In this document: positions 6,756-14,052 of the stretch, piece by piece | Layout: every line of letters begins with the position of its first letter | Position numbering within the stretch: position 1 is the first letter of the stretch | NCBI GenBank assembly: GCA_047611425.1 | Contig: JBLFWJ010000051.1 | Location: forward strand, 1-18,379 | DNA: 18,379 bases | Reading direction: 5' to 3' | Source of the DNA: JBLFWJ01 sp047611425 | GTDB lineage: Bacteria; Bacteroidota; Bacteroidia; UBA10329 | Translations under genes and position numbers: made by a program | Notes under the pieces: generated by a model | The model's input: the letters and a program-made list of their open reading frames with translations, nothing else | The model's database searches: none | What the model was told of the DNA's origin: nothing

Positions 6756-6839
6756 TGTCATGCCGCACTTGATGCGGCATCTCTCCGATTTAGCTTGGAG
6801 ATTCTTTGGGAGAGACCCCGTTTCAAGAACGGGATGACA
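6756..6839. repeat. Palindromic dispersed-type repeat (two hairpins in inverted orientation)
   Basis: The two 31-base ends, 6756-6786 and the complement of 6809-6839, match at 24 of 31 positions. Both begin TGTCAT, carry CTTGA as a loop and end TCTCTCC. Each end is itself a hairpin: ATGCCGCA/TGCGGCAT on the left and CCCGTT/AACGGG on the right, with the differences between the ends falling in pairs that keep each stem. This form resembles the short palindromic repeats scattered through many Bacteroidota genomes. It sits between the PhoX-family gene and the end of the EEP-family gene. Confidence 0.75.
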
Positions 6840-6897
6840 GTACTGATGAGATTAACTGTTCGGATTTTTCATCCCAGAACCAGTATTAATATGAATA

Positions 6898-7830
6898 TCA
6901 CTTAAACCGAAATCCGGCTACAATTCCTTTGTGGTCGGATCCTTCCAATTTGTAGGATTGGAATCCTGTACACTCCATATCCATAGAATGGACAACATGA
7001 TCAATTGGAATCAAGGAAATGTAATCGGCAGGGAATGTGGCTTGAAATCCTTTTCGGGAATCTTCTCCTCCAGATTCTTTAACCATATTCTGATAATCAA
7101 TTGACCAAGGCACGATATTGAAATCGCCAAATAGGATCCAGTTTGATTTTGCCTTTTTGGCCCTTTCGCCCATCGCCTCTAATTGTTTGTTCCGGCTTTG
7201 AGATTGGTCTGGAAATGCCGGGGGTCGAGCGTGCAGATACAGCAGTTTCACGCTTCGACCGTTCACCTCTACCTCCACCTCTAATGCAGGTGTCTTCTCA
7301 AGGTCAATTTGATCCTGAATCGTAATAGGGTATTTCGAATACAGCCCGATACCGTAGCAACAGGTGTCGTGCGGAACGGTAAATGAATAAGGATGAGTTT
7401 TATCCAGAATTGACAATTCATCCAACCATGCTGAATTCAATTCCTGAATACCGATGATGTCAGCATTCTGGTCTGAGATGGCTTGAATTGCCGCTGAAGG
7501 ATCTTCATTGTGATGCCACAGATTGTAATGACCGATGGTCAGATCTGGCTCACCATTCCAACCCATCCCAAATGGCCAATAATATGGAAAGGCCTTAATG
7601 AGAATGATGATGGCAACGGTTCCAAAGGAAATGGCTGAAAGCTTTTCCTTCGTCCAAACGGCAAATGCAAAAAGCAATATCCCTCCGATCAGCGTTTGAA
7701 TGAGAAATGATTCGAGAAGTTGAAATAATGTGATGTCACTTGGGAAAAGCTGGACGAACAGGACAGGCAGTATTCCGATTGCGCAGAATCGAATGAACCA
7801 ACGGAGTTTTGGGAGTGTGGCCGAACTCAC
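6898..7830 (-). CDS. Endonuclease/exonuclease/phosphatase (EEP) family membrane-anchored hydrolase
   Basis: A 310-residue protein starting at GTG 7830, four bases after the stop of the preceding gene, with an AGGG about ten bases ahead. Three hydrophobic segments fill residues ~12-28, ~44-60 and ~66-82. The EEP catalytic domain follows: HYNLW (101-105), IIGIQEL with the metal-binding Glu130, GIGLYSKYPI, YLHARPP with His200, LFGDFN with Asp236/Asn238, IDH (277-278) and the terminal GSDHKGIVA with Asp299/His300. All key residues of the Mg2+-dependent phosphodiester/phosphomonoester hydrolase fold are present. Substrates in this superfamily range from DNA to sphingomyelin and inositol phosphates, so the target is open. 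The active domain probably faces the periplasm. Last gene of the dxr-rseP operon. Confidence 0.88.
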   Translation of the reverse strand: MSSATLPKLRWFIRFCAIGILPVLFVQLFPSDITLFQLLESFLIQTLIGGILLFAFAVWTKEKLSAISFGTVAIIILIKAFPYYWPFGMGWNGEPDLTIGHYNLWHHNEDPSAAIQAISDQNADIIGIQELNSAWLDELSILDKTHPYSFTVPHDTCCYGIGLYSKYPITIQDQIDLEKTPALEVEVEVNGRSVKLLYLHARPPAFPDQSQSRNKQLEAMGERAKKAKSNWILFGDFNIVPWSIDYQNMVKESGGEDSRKGFQATFPADYISLIPIDHVVHSMDMECTGFQSYKLEGSDHKGIVAGFRFK

Positions 7831-7834
7831 GGAT

Positions 7835-8683
7835 TCAACCCTTCTTTCGCTTTCCGCCTTTCTTCTTCCCCTTCTTCGTTTCAGGAGGCGGCTTCAACCC
7901 ATGTACAGTAGAGGCCGCTATCCGATACATGTTCTCGGCAATTATCCGTTCCAGATTGTTCCGAGCATGTTCGCAGTTTCTGTTGGCCAATCCTCCGGTC
8001 AACTTCTTACCACGAGCATTAAAATACGTGTAATGCATTTGCATCAACCTTTTAGGTTGAAGGAAAGCCGTGTTCGGATCGCTGAGGTCATATTTGTAAT
8101 CCAACTCGCTGATGACTAATAGACGATCGACATGGTTTGAATCGCAGAACGCCTGAAACGTAAGCGAATCGCGCATAGTCGCAGCCAAATATCTGGTTGT
8201 TGTATCCCGCTCACTTATAACCTGACCGTTTACAATTCCCTTCTTTGGATCCTTAGGCGCTTTAATTAATCGACCCTTTTTGTCGTATCGCTCAATCGCT
8301 AGGAACCTGTATTTGAATAATGAGGCTAACTCATTCAATTCTTCCTCATCAATGGTTTCCGGCCGAATTAACGTGTCAACTTTAAGTGAATCGGAAATGG
8401 CTGACCTCAGGCTTTTCATGGCGGCTTGACGAAATCTATTCCGAATATTCTCCTGCGGAATTCTTCCCCCATCCGTCAATTCACGGTACAAATCCGTGAA
8501 GAACATCTTGTCATCAAAGGGCAAGATGAGAATGTTCATCCTCTCCGTTGAATCAACTAAAGTGGTGTCACCCTGAGCGGAGTCGAAGGGTAAGTGAGCC
8601 TGATCGGTTGAGTTAATTTGAGCGATTGAAGCACCCGAAAGCGCTATCAGAATCATGGATATGACCGCTCTAATCAAACTCAA
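7835..8683 (-). CDS. Exported protein of unknown function with lysine-rich tail and embedded palindromic repeat
   Basis: A 282-residue protein. The TTG at 8683, directly after the rseP stop, is preferred over the ATG at 8656 because it gives the signal peptide a charged start (MSLIRAVISMILIALSGASIAQ). After the signal comes LPFDSAQGD (residues 31-39), which is the translation of a palindromic repeat at 8568-8591. The mature domain has MNILILPFDDKMFFTDLYREL, a helical ELNELASLFKYRFLAIERYD segment, a beta segment DRLLVISELDYKYDL and MHYTYFNARGKKLTGG. The C-terminus is very basic (PPPETKKGKKKGGKRKKG). It resembles periplasmic or outer-membrane-linked accessory proteins but I do not recognise a family. 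Lies between rseP and the EEP gene with gaps of 0 and 4 bases, so co-transcribed. Confidence 0.75.
   Translation of the reverse strand: MSLIRAVISMILIALSGASIAQINSTDQAHLPFDSAQGDTTLVDSTERMNILILPFDDKMFFTDLYRELTDGGRIPQENIRNRFRQAAMKSLRSAISDSLKVDTLIRPETIDEEELNELASLFKYRFLAIERYDKKGRLIKAPKDPKKGIVNGQVISERDTTTRYLAATMRDSLTFQAFCDSNHVDRLLVISELDYKYDLSDPNTAFLQPKRLMQMHYTYFNARGKKLTGGLANRNCEHARNNLERIIAENMYRIAASTVHGLKPPPETKKGKKKGGKRKKG
8568..8591. repeat. REP-like palindrome inside a coding sequence
   Basis: The 24-base sequence runs from TCACCCTGAG to GTCGAAGGGT, with ACCCT and AGGGT arms. It is a form I know as a very common dispersed repeat in bacterial genomes, Bacteroidota among them. It lies in frame in the exported-protein gene and is translated as LPFDSAQGD just after the signal peptide. 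Confidence 0.65.
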
Positions 8684-10003
8684 TTAGAAGAAGTGTCGAA
8701 TGATGTCGTTTCCGTTGGCGAACAACAGTAATGACAGCAAAAGAATCATTCCAGCATACTGGGCCACTTCCATAAACTTCTCGTGTGGCTTGCGTTGGAA
8801 AATCATCTCGTAAAGCGTGAACATCACGTGTCCTCCATCCAATGCTGGAATCGGAAGTATGTTCATGAATGCCAGTACAATACTCAAGAACGCAGTGATG
8901 TTCCAGAAGTGATGCCAGTCCCAAGTAGTAGAGAAAATGCTACCGATAGTAAGAAACCCACCCAAGCTTTCGTATGCTTTGGTTGATGGGGAGAAGATCA
9001 ACTTCATCTGCTTCACATAGCTATCGAATGTGGCATATGCTTTCTTCATTCCCAACGGGAACGACTCGAAAAATCCATACTTTTTAGTTGCGATGTCAAA
9101 GTATTCTTCGGTCAGTCCACTGTTCGACATGCCGAGCATTCCGCTCTCAGGAACGGTACCAGTCATTTCCATTTCCTGTCCTGCTCGATCAATCTTAACC
9201 GTAACGCTTTCTCCAATTGTGCCTGTAACAACAGCTTTAAACTCATCGAAATACCGAATCGGTTCTCCATTGATTCCAATGATCTTATCGCCTTTTTCGA
9301 AGCCCATTGTTTCGGCCTCCGACCCCTTTTGAACCACACTGACATCAAATGGAACTCGCGGTGCAATAAAGCCACGCGACTTGATCAAGGAAGCAAGAAT
9401 CTCTTCCTTCATAGGCAGGTCAATGGTCTGACCATCACGCTCAACCGTGATCACCTTGGTGTCATTCAAAACGATGTTTACTGGAATTGAATTGAATTTC
9501 TCAGGCAATGCACCATCCAGCGCCAAAATTCTATCTCCATTCTGAAGGCCCAATTCCATTCCAAGGGAATCGACCATTACGCCATACTTGGCATTTTCTG
9601 CAGGCAGATAAGTCTCTCCATAAGTGAAAAGCACGCCCCAATAAATCAACACACCAAGTATCACGTTTACGGTAACACCGCCAATCATTACAATCAATCT
9701 TTGCCATGCAGGCTTGGATCGAAACTCCCAATCCTCGGCAGGTTTGGACATTTGTTCTTTGTCCATACTCTCATCAATCATTCCCGAAATCTTGACGTAA
9801 CCACCAAGAGGAACCCAACCAATACCATACTCGGTATCACCGATTTTCTTCTTTACGGCTGAAAACCATGGATCGAAAAAGAGGTAGAATTTTTCTACGC
9901 GCATTCCAAACAGCTTTGCTGGAAGAAAGTGCCCGAATTCGTGTAGTACAATTAGGAAAGAAAGGCTGAGCAGAAACTGCGATGCCTGAATAAGAATATC
10001 CAT
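8684..10003 (-). CDS. rseP: RIP metalloprotease RseP (site-2 protease)
   Basis: A 439-residue inner-membrane zinc protease, ATG at 10003. The first membrane helix carries HEFGH (21-25), the zinc-binding catalytic motif. A second membrane segment lies near 102-125. Two PDZ-like regions follow in the periplasmic part (LGLQNGDRILALDG and MGFEKGDKIIGINGEPI). Near the end is NILPIPALDGGH, with the third zinc ligand Asp389 of the LDG motif, then the last membrane helix (MILLLSLLLFANG). Family members cut membrane-bound anti-sigma factors after a first cut by a DegS-type protease, and clear signal-peptide remnants. The ATG directly follows the dxr stop (TAAATG), the classic dxr-rseP linkage, so the two are co-translated. 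Confidence 0.97.
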   Translation of the reverse strand: MDILIQASQFLLSLSFLIVLHEFGHFLPAKLFGMRVEKFYLFFDPWFSAVKKKIGDTEYGIGWVPLGGYVKISGMIDESMDKEQMSKPAEDWEFRSKPAWQRLIVMIGGVTVNVILGVLIYWGVLFTYGETYLPAENAKYGVMVDSLGMELGLQNGDRILALDGALPEKFNSIPVNIVLNDTKVITVERDGQTIDLPMKEEILASLIKSRGFIAPRVPFDVSVVQKGSEAETMGFEKGDKIIGINGEPIRYFDEFKAVVTGTIGESVTVKIDRAGQEMEMTGTVPESGMLGMSNSGLTEEYFDIATKKYGFFESFPLGMKKAYATFDSYVKQMKLIFSPSTKAYESLGGFLTIGSIFSTTWDWHHFWNITAFLSIVLAFMNILPIPALDGGHVMFTLYEMIFQRKPHEKFMEVAQYAGMILLLSLLLFANGNDIIRHFF

Positions 10004-11170
10004 TTAGTTGATCAATTCTTTAGCCAAACCACGGGTAGCCGTATCTGTTTGGACAAGGTCGGAGTAATTGGGGTTTTTTATGAAATCTACTTTAGCCATG
10101 CAGCCTTCCAAAATGTCTGACATTTGAAGGAAGCCCACCTGATCATTCAGGAACGCTTCGACAGCTACTTCATTGGCTGCATTGAGGATACAAGGGGCAT
10201 TTCCTCCCATTTTCATGGCTTCGTAGGCTAATGCAAGGTTACGGAATGTATCGCTATCCGCCTGCTCGAATGTGAGGGTCGGGTAATCCATAAAGTTGAA
10301 ACGTGGGAAGTCGGACTTTAATCGTTCTGGAAAGCCCAAAGCGAACTGAATTGGCAACTTCATATCTGGCAATCCCATTTGGGCTTTCATGCTTCCGTCT
10401 TCAAATTGAACGATGGAATGAATGATGCTTTGTGGATGAACAATCACATCGATCTGTTCATCTTTTAATGCGAACAACCACTTCGCCTCAATCACCTCCA
10501 AGCCCTTATTCATCATGGATGCAGAGTCAATCGTGATCTTGGCACCCATATCCCAATTCGGATGTTTGAGCGCTTGTGCTTTGGTCACTTCAGCTAATTC
10601 TGCACGGCTTCTTCCTCGGAATGGGCCACCTGAAGCTGTCAAGTAAATCTTCTCAATTGGATTGTGGAATTCGCCCACCAAACATTGGAAAATGGCTGAG
10701 TGCTCACTATCCACCGGATAGATATTCACGCCTTTTTTCTGAGCCAGTTGAGTTACAATCTCACCGGCCACAACCATGGTTTCCTTGTTGGCTAAAGCGA
10801 TATGCTTTCCTGCTTCGATTGCGCTAAGTGTTGGCCGAAGTCCAGCATAACCAACCAACGCGGTTAGCACGACATCAATCTCTTCCATCTCCACAACCTG
10901 CGCCAAGGCATCGGCACCAGCATAGACTTTTATCCCTTCGTCAAAAAGGACGTCCTGTACTTTTTTGAAAAGGTCTTCCTTTCCAATAACCACACAGTTC
11001 GGCTTGAACTTGAGTGATTGCTCAATCAGCAGATCGGCATTGGAATGAGCTGTCAGTACTTCGAGCTCAAACTTATCAGGGTGGGCTTCGAGCACCTCTA
11101 GCGCTTGGGTTCCAATGGAACCGGTAGAGCCGAGAATGGCGATGTGCCTTTTGGTTTTTTCTTGATCCAA
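10004..11170 (-). CDS. dxr: 1-deoxy-D-xylulose 5-phosphate reductoisomerase
   Basis: A 388-residue cytosolic enzyme that converts DXP to 2-C-methyl-D-erythritol 4-phosphate with NADPH, the committed step of the MEP isoprenoid pathway. Motifs seen: the NADPH loop GSTGSIG (14-20), ALANKET (125-131), VDSEHSA with metal ligands Asp154 and Glu156, ASGGPFRGRS (179-188), and the substrate/metal segment HPNWDMGAKITIDSASMMNKGLE, ending in Glu225. Full family length. The start is a TTG at 11170: no ATG or GTG occurs in frame close upstream, and the conserved N-terminus KRHIAILGSTG begins at once. First gene of the operon leading to rseP. A weak -7-like TACCTTCG lies at 11197-11190 on the coding strand. 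Confidence 0.97.
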   Translation of the reverse strand: MDQEKTKRHIAILGSTGSIGTQALEVLEAHPDKFELEVLTAHSNADLLIEQSLKFKPNCVVIGKEDLFKKVQDVLFDEGIKVYAGADALAQVVEMEEIDVVLTALVGYAGLRPTLSAIEAGKHIALANKETMVVAGEIVTQLAQKKGVNIYPVDSEHSAIFQCLVGEFHNPIEKIYLTASGGPFRGRSRAELAEVTKAQALKHPNWDMGAKITIDSASMMNKGLEVIEAKWLFALKDEQIDVIVHPQSIIHSIVQFEDGSMKAQMGLPDMKLPIQFALGFPERLKSDFPRFNFMDYPTLTFEQADSDTFRNLALAYEAMKMGGNAPCILNAANEVAVEAFLNDQVGFLQMSDILEGCMAKVDFIKNPNYSDLVQTDTATRGLAKELIN

Positions 11171-11273
11171 GGGTAATAAATTAAGGCCGCGAAGGTAGCC
11201 ATGTACACGAACTGAAGGTTCGAATGAACCGTTCGCACCAAAACAAATTGACCAAGGCTCGGCAGACTTCCCA

Positions 11274-11361
11274 TGTCACGCAGAACGTAGTGCTGCGAAG
11301 TGAAGAGTCTGGCCGATAAACACGAGATCCCTCACTCCGCTGCGCTTCATTCTGGAAGACC
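11274..11361. repeat. Palindromic dispersed-type repeat upstream of dxr
   Basis: About 36 bases at the left (from GTCACGCAGAAC to AGTCT) match the complement of the right end (to GGAAGAC) at 25 of 36 positions, so the element is a long imperfect inverted repeat. The left end also folds on itself (CGCAG/CTGCG). It has the same overall plan as the element at 6756-6839 (outer GTCA, inner AGNTC-type ends) but a different sequence. It fills the gap between dxr and the phasin-like gene; no ORF of substance lies there. Confidence 0.55.
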
Positions 11362-11370
11362 ACTTTAAAC

Positions 11371-11403
11371 AAAAAAGTGACCCCAGCTAAAAGCTAGGGC
11401 CAC
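11371..11403 (-). terminator. Strong rho-independent terminator after the phasin-like gene
   Basis: Read on the minus strand, 11403-11392 pairs with 11388-11377 over 12 positions (two wobbles) around a TTT loop, followed by six T (11376-11371). It is the second of two hairpins after the stop codon at 11451. Confidence 0.85.
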
Positions 11404-11415
11404 CAATCATCTAGA

Positions 11416-11435
11416 GGTGCCGTTGGGGCGGCACC
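11416..11435 (-). terminator. First hairpin after the phasin-like gene
   Basis: GGTGCCG (11416-11422) and CGGCACC (11429-11435) form a perfect 7-bp GC-rich stem with a 6-base loop, 15 bases after the stop. It lacks its own T run. Together with the next hairpin it probably stabilises the 3' end of a highly expressed small mRNA. Confidence 0.55.
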
Positions 11436-11450
11436 GTGGAAAAACTTTAA

Positions 11451-11780
11451 TTAAGCTTTAGCAGCAACTGGCTTCTTTGCAGCAGCTGGCTTACCAACTT
11501 TGCTTTCAAGATCAGCAACTTTTTGCTTCAACTCAGCAAGTACTTCGTCATCACTCTTCTTAGTGATACCAACTCGCTCCTTTACTTCTTTGTACTTAGC
11601 CTCGAACTCAGTCTTTGCGTTCTCAGTCTTTTCGAAAAGGTCATCAACCATTTTCTTTCCTTCTGCTTCAGAAATTTTTCCTTTAGCAACAAGACCTTTT
11701 ACAGAGTCTTCCAATTTGCTTGATGCTTCAGCAGCAAGATCAACACCAGCGTACAAGAATTTTTTCAATGAATCTTCCAT
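11451..11780 (-). CDS. Phasin-like small coiled-coil protein
   Basis: A 109-residue protein. The frame is open to 11909, but the ATG at 11780 (MEDSLKKFLYAGVDLAAEAS) is the natural start: the preceding stretch reads as an AT-rich leader with an A/T-rich AAAACTATATATC just before the ATG. The protein is almost entirely helical, with heptad-like Leu/Val/Ala spacing (VDLAAEASSKLEDSVKGL, MVDDLFEKTENAKTEFEAKY, DDEVLAELKQKVADLESKV), and ends in an Ala/Lys/Pro tail (KPAAAKKPVAAKA) like PhaF/histone-tail phasins. Phasins coat polyhydroxyalkanoate granules; many relatives in non-PHA organisms act as stress or scaffolding proteins, and no PHA synthase is in view. The double hairpin terminator suggests strong expression as a single gene. 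Confidence 0.75.
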   Translation of the reverse strand: MEDSLKKFLYAGVDLAAEASSKLEDSVKGLVAKGKISEAEGKKMVDDLFEKTENAKTEFEAKYKEVKERVGITKKSDDEVLAELKQKVADLESKVGKPAAAKKPVAAKA

Positions 11781-11965
11781 GATATATAGTTTTAATAAAT
11801 GTTTGAATTTCAGTTTTAAGACATCCTCCCTATGGCAATTACCGTGCACTTGGTACGTGCCAAAAATGAAAAACAGATTCAAATATCCTTGTAAGTGGTT
11901 GATTATCAACTACTAAAATAGATGTTGAGAAAAGTGGAACGCACTTGTGCCAAAAAGCGGCCGGA

Positions 11966-12036
11966 CTGACACGCATGACACGAAGTTCCTTTCGACCCCA
12001 AAACATGTCCATCATGTCATGTGTGTCAGGTTTTTT
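11966..12036 (+). repeat. Inverted repeat followed by T run
   Basis: CTGACACGCATGACA (11966-11980) pairs with TGTCATGTGTGTCAG (12015-12029) over 15 bases with one G-T wobble, around a 34-base loop that contains a small CGAA/TTCG hairpin. A G and six T follow (12030-12036). It has the shape of a terminator for + strand transcripts, although no + strand gene precedes it; it may be a mobile palindrome or the end of an unannotated small RNA. Confidence 0.6.
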
Positions 12037-12061
12037 GATCCTCTCTCCTCACCACGAAAAA

Positions 12062-12228
12062 GTGATTGCCCATTAATTGGCATTTATCATCAACGAGAAT
12101 TCACCAAATTAAAAACGAGACGCTTCGTACCTCAGCGAGACAACTAGATGTAGCCTATTTTCCGTTTGTTTCGCTGAGGTACGAAGCGTCTCAAATTTCA
12201 GCAATGGTGTCATTAAATGGGCAATCAC
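12062..12228. repeat. Nested inverted repeat, MITE-like
   Basis: The inner arms 12117-12138 and 12171-12192 are perfect 22-bp inverted repeats (starting GAGACGCTTCG) with a 32-base loop. The outer arms 12062-12077 and 12212-12228 are also inverted copies, GTGATTGCCCATTAAT with one extra base on the right. The whole unit is 167 bp with terminal and internal symmetry and no coding content, as expected for a non-autonomous mobile element or a large cruciform repeat. It ends 109 bases before the M42 peptidase gene. Confidence 0.7.
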
Positions 12229-12337
12229 CTCTTAAAAAGAGAGGGTTGGCTCAAGCGGAGAAGTTGGGGTCAGTTTAACCTGCTGGAAACATTCTTCCAA
12301 AGAATCAGCAACTTCACAGCCGTAAAACGATCCAAGC

Positions 12338-13348
12338 ATGAGCCATTATATCCATCTTCAAAAGTTGATTCAAATTGATTCGCCAACTGGTTTTACTCAA
12401 GAGGCGTGTCGATACATTTTTGAATTGCTTTCATCCTACGGATACAAACCAGAGTACACCAACAAAGGCGGAGTGCGCTGTGCACTTGGGCCGAATCCAA
12501 CGTTGGCCATTGCTGGTCATGTTGATACGCTAGGTGCAATGGTTTGCGGAGTAAGAGCAGATGGACATTTGAAATTCACCGTTTTGGGAGGCCCGCTTCT
12601 AAATGGGTACGAAGGCGAGTATTGCCGAGTCCACACCATTGATGGTAAAATCTACACGGGTACGCTTCTAATAAATGATCCATCCGTGCATGCCAACCGT
12701 GAAGCTGGTAAGAAAGAACGCAACACAACCAACATGCATATTCGGTTGGATGAAGACGTGAACTCAAAGACCGATACTGAGAAATTAGGAATAGCCAATG
12801 GCGATTTCATCTGCTTTGACACCAAGTATCAAGAGTTGCCAAACGGATTTATAAAAGGCCGATACATGGACAACAAGGCCGGCTGTTTCGTTCAATTTGA
12901 AATTGCACGGCAATTAAGTGAGATGAAAAAGGAAGTTCCTGTTGAACTGATCTTTAGCAATTATGAAGAGGTTGGTCACGGTGGTACTTGTGGTTACTCG
13001 GCTGGTATTGAAGAACTACTCGTTATCGATATGGGCGTGGTTGGAGATGCGTGTGCAGGAAAAGAAACCCTTTGCTCAATCTGTGCCAAGGACAGCAGCG
13101 GGCCATATGATCTAAGTATGCGAAAGAAGCTGGTTCAACTAGCGCAAGACAATGGCATTCCACATGTTCAAGATGTGTATCCTTTTTATGGATCGGATGG
13201 TTCGGCCGCGTTGCGAGCTGGAAATGATTTTAGAGTTGGATTGATCGGCCCTGGTGTTGCGGCTTCTCATGGCATGGAGCGTACGCATAAGAAAGGGATT
13301 GATGCGACCATTGGGCTGTGCATGGCTTATATCAACGAGATGAGCTAA
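12338..13348 (+). CDS. M42 family metallopeptidase (glutamyl aminopeptidase/TET type)
   Basis: A 336-residue cytosolic aminopeptidase, ATG at 12338. It has the ligands of the dinuclear M42 centre in order: GHVDT with His61 (and Asp63), RYMDNKAG with bridging Asp178, SNYEEVGHGG with Glu210 (base) and Glu211, VIDMG with Asp231, and ASHGMERTH with His311. Between the halves, residues ~70-170 form the inserted PDZ-like dimerisation domain typical of the family. M42 enzymes assemble into dodecameric tetrahedral particles and trim peptides released by proteasome-like or other proteases. There is no signal peptide. It stands alone on the + strand and converges with the DUF2490 gene, two bases between the stop codons, so no separate terminator fits between them. 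Confidence 0.93.
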   Translation: MSHYIHLQKLIQIDSPTGFTQEACRYIFELLSSYGYKPEYTNKGGVRCALGPNPTLAIAGHVDTLGAMVCGVRADGHLKFTVLGGPLLNGYEGEYCRVHTIDGKIYTGTLLINDPSVHANREAGKKERNTTNMHIRLDEDVNSKTDTEKLGIANGDFICFDTKYQELPNGFIKGRYMDNKAGCFVQFEIARQLSEMKKEVPVELIFSNYEEVGHGGTCGYSAGIEELLVIDMGVVGDACAGKETLCSICAKDSSGPYDLSMRKKLVQLAQDNGIPHVQDVYPFYGSDGSAALRAGNDFRVGLIGPGVAASHGMERTHKKGIDATIGLCMAYINEMS

Positions 13349-13350
13349 AC

Positions 13351-14052
13351 TCAGTCTTTCTTCTTTTTCTTCTTCTTTTTGAAGCTTGGAGCAATCGAGT
13401 ACATGATGCCCAGTGTATGGATGTACGTAGGCTGTTCCTCTCCATATACATGCTCGGATGTATAGAAGAATGTCATCTCCATCTTTTTAGGAAGATCCAC
13501 ATCAACACCGGCCCGGTATCGAACTCGGCTTACCGTGATCAATCCTTGGTCCAAAGGCAAAAAGTATTCAACTGCGATAAATGGTTGAGCCTCCTTCTCA
13601 CCTTCATACTTCACATCAAACTTGTGCCTGAAGGTCAATTTATCAGAACCGTTTGGCAGCCGTTCAGAATTTCTAATCGGGTTGAGAACCTGCTGATATC
13701 GGACTTTGGTTCCCAAACGGAAATCGCCAAAGCGATGGCGATAACCCACTGCTAATTGGTATCGATGTCTGAAGCTTACATACGGACTTCCTTCATTTCG
13801 AACTGAAAAACGGTACGCCAGCGTTGCTCCGAATCCTTTCTTGCCAAAGGAAAGTTTTGGCTGCAACAAGTATTGATCGAATTGACTTAGCATAGAATTG
13901 AACCTGAATTGCTGGCCCAACGCAAAATCAAATCGCTTGTTGATCGGAACTTGCACTTCAGTTCCTATCCAACTTTCAACGTCATGAACTTGACCCCACC
14001 CAGTTAGGGATGAGAGCACAATAACCATTGAAAGTAACGTGGATTTAGTCAT
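13351..14052 (-). CDS. DUF2490 family outer-membrane barrel protein with poly-lysine tail
   Basis: A 233-residue protein. The ATG at 14052 is chosen because it gives a signal peptide (MTKSTLLSMVIVLSSLTGWGQ) and an ATGACTAA overlap of 8 bases with the previous gene; the frame itself runs to 14136. The mature part is a run of amphipathic beta strands with DUF2490 features: ESWIGTEVQVPINKRFDFALGQQFRFN, QYLLQPKLSFG, RHRYQLAVGYRHRFGDFRLGTKVRYQ, FRHKFDVKYE, VRYRAGVDVDL and TLGIMYSI. The barrel seems to end at IAPSF, with the aromatic residue that normally closes an outer-membrane protein, but eight Lys and an Asp follow. Last of a four-gene operon with the polyphosphate polymerase-type protein. Role unknown; likely an outer-membrane or periplasmic partner. 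Confidence 0.85.
   Translation of the reverse strand: MTKSTLLSMVIVLSSLTGWGQVHDVESWIGTEVQVPINKRFDFALGQQFRFNSMLSQFDQYLLQPKLSFGKKGFGATLAYRFSVRNEGSPYVSFRHRYQLAVGYRHRFGDFRLGTKVRYQQVLNPIRNSERLPNGSDKLTFRHKFDVKYEGEKEAQPFIAVEYFLPLDQGLITVSRVRYRAGVDVDLPKKMEMTFFYTSEHVYGEEQPTYIHTLGIMYSIAPSFKKKKKKKKD

Larger units (their letters stand above)
11781..12337. other. Gene-free stretch with two inverted-repeat structures
   Basis: No frame here looks coding. It holds the leader of the phasin-like gene, an inverted repeat with a T run (11966-12036), a nested inverted repeat (12062-12228), and the presumed promoter region of the M42 peptidase gene, in which I see no clear -7 element. A short imperfect hairpin (CCTCTT at 12228, AAGAG-A-GG at 12237-12244) follows the nested element. 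Confidence 0.6.

Noticed and set aside
11781..11909. N-terminal extension of the phasin-like gene
   Set aside because: The extra 43 residues are of odd composition and cover an AT-rich leader; the phasin-like helix starts at the ATG at 11780.
12066..12278. Small ORF across the nested inverted repeat
   Set aside because: It is built from the inverted-repeat arms, with no coding character; open by chance.
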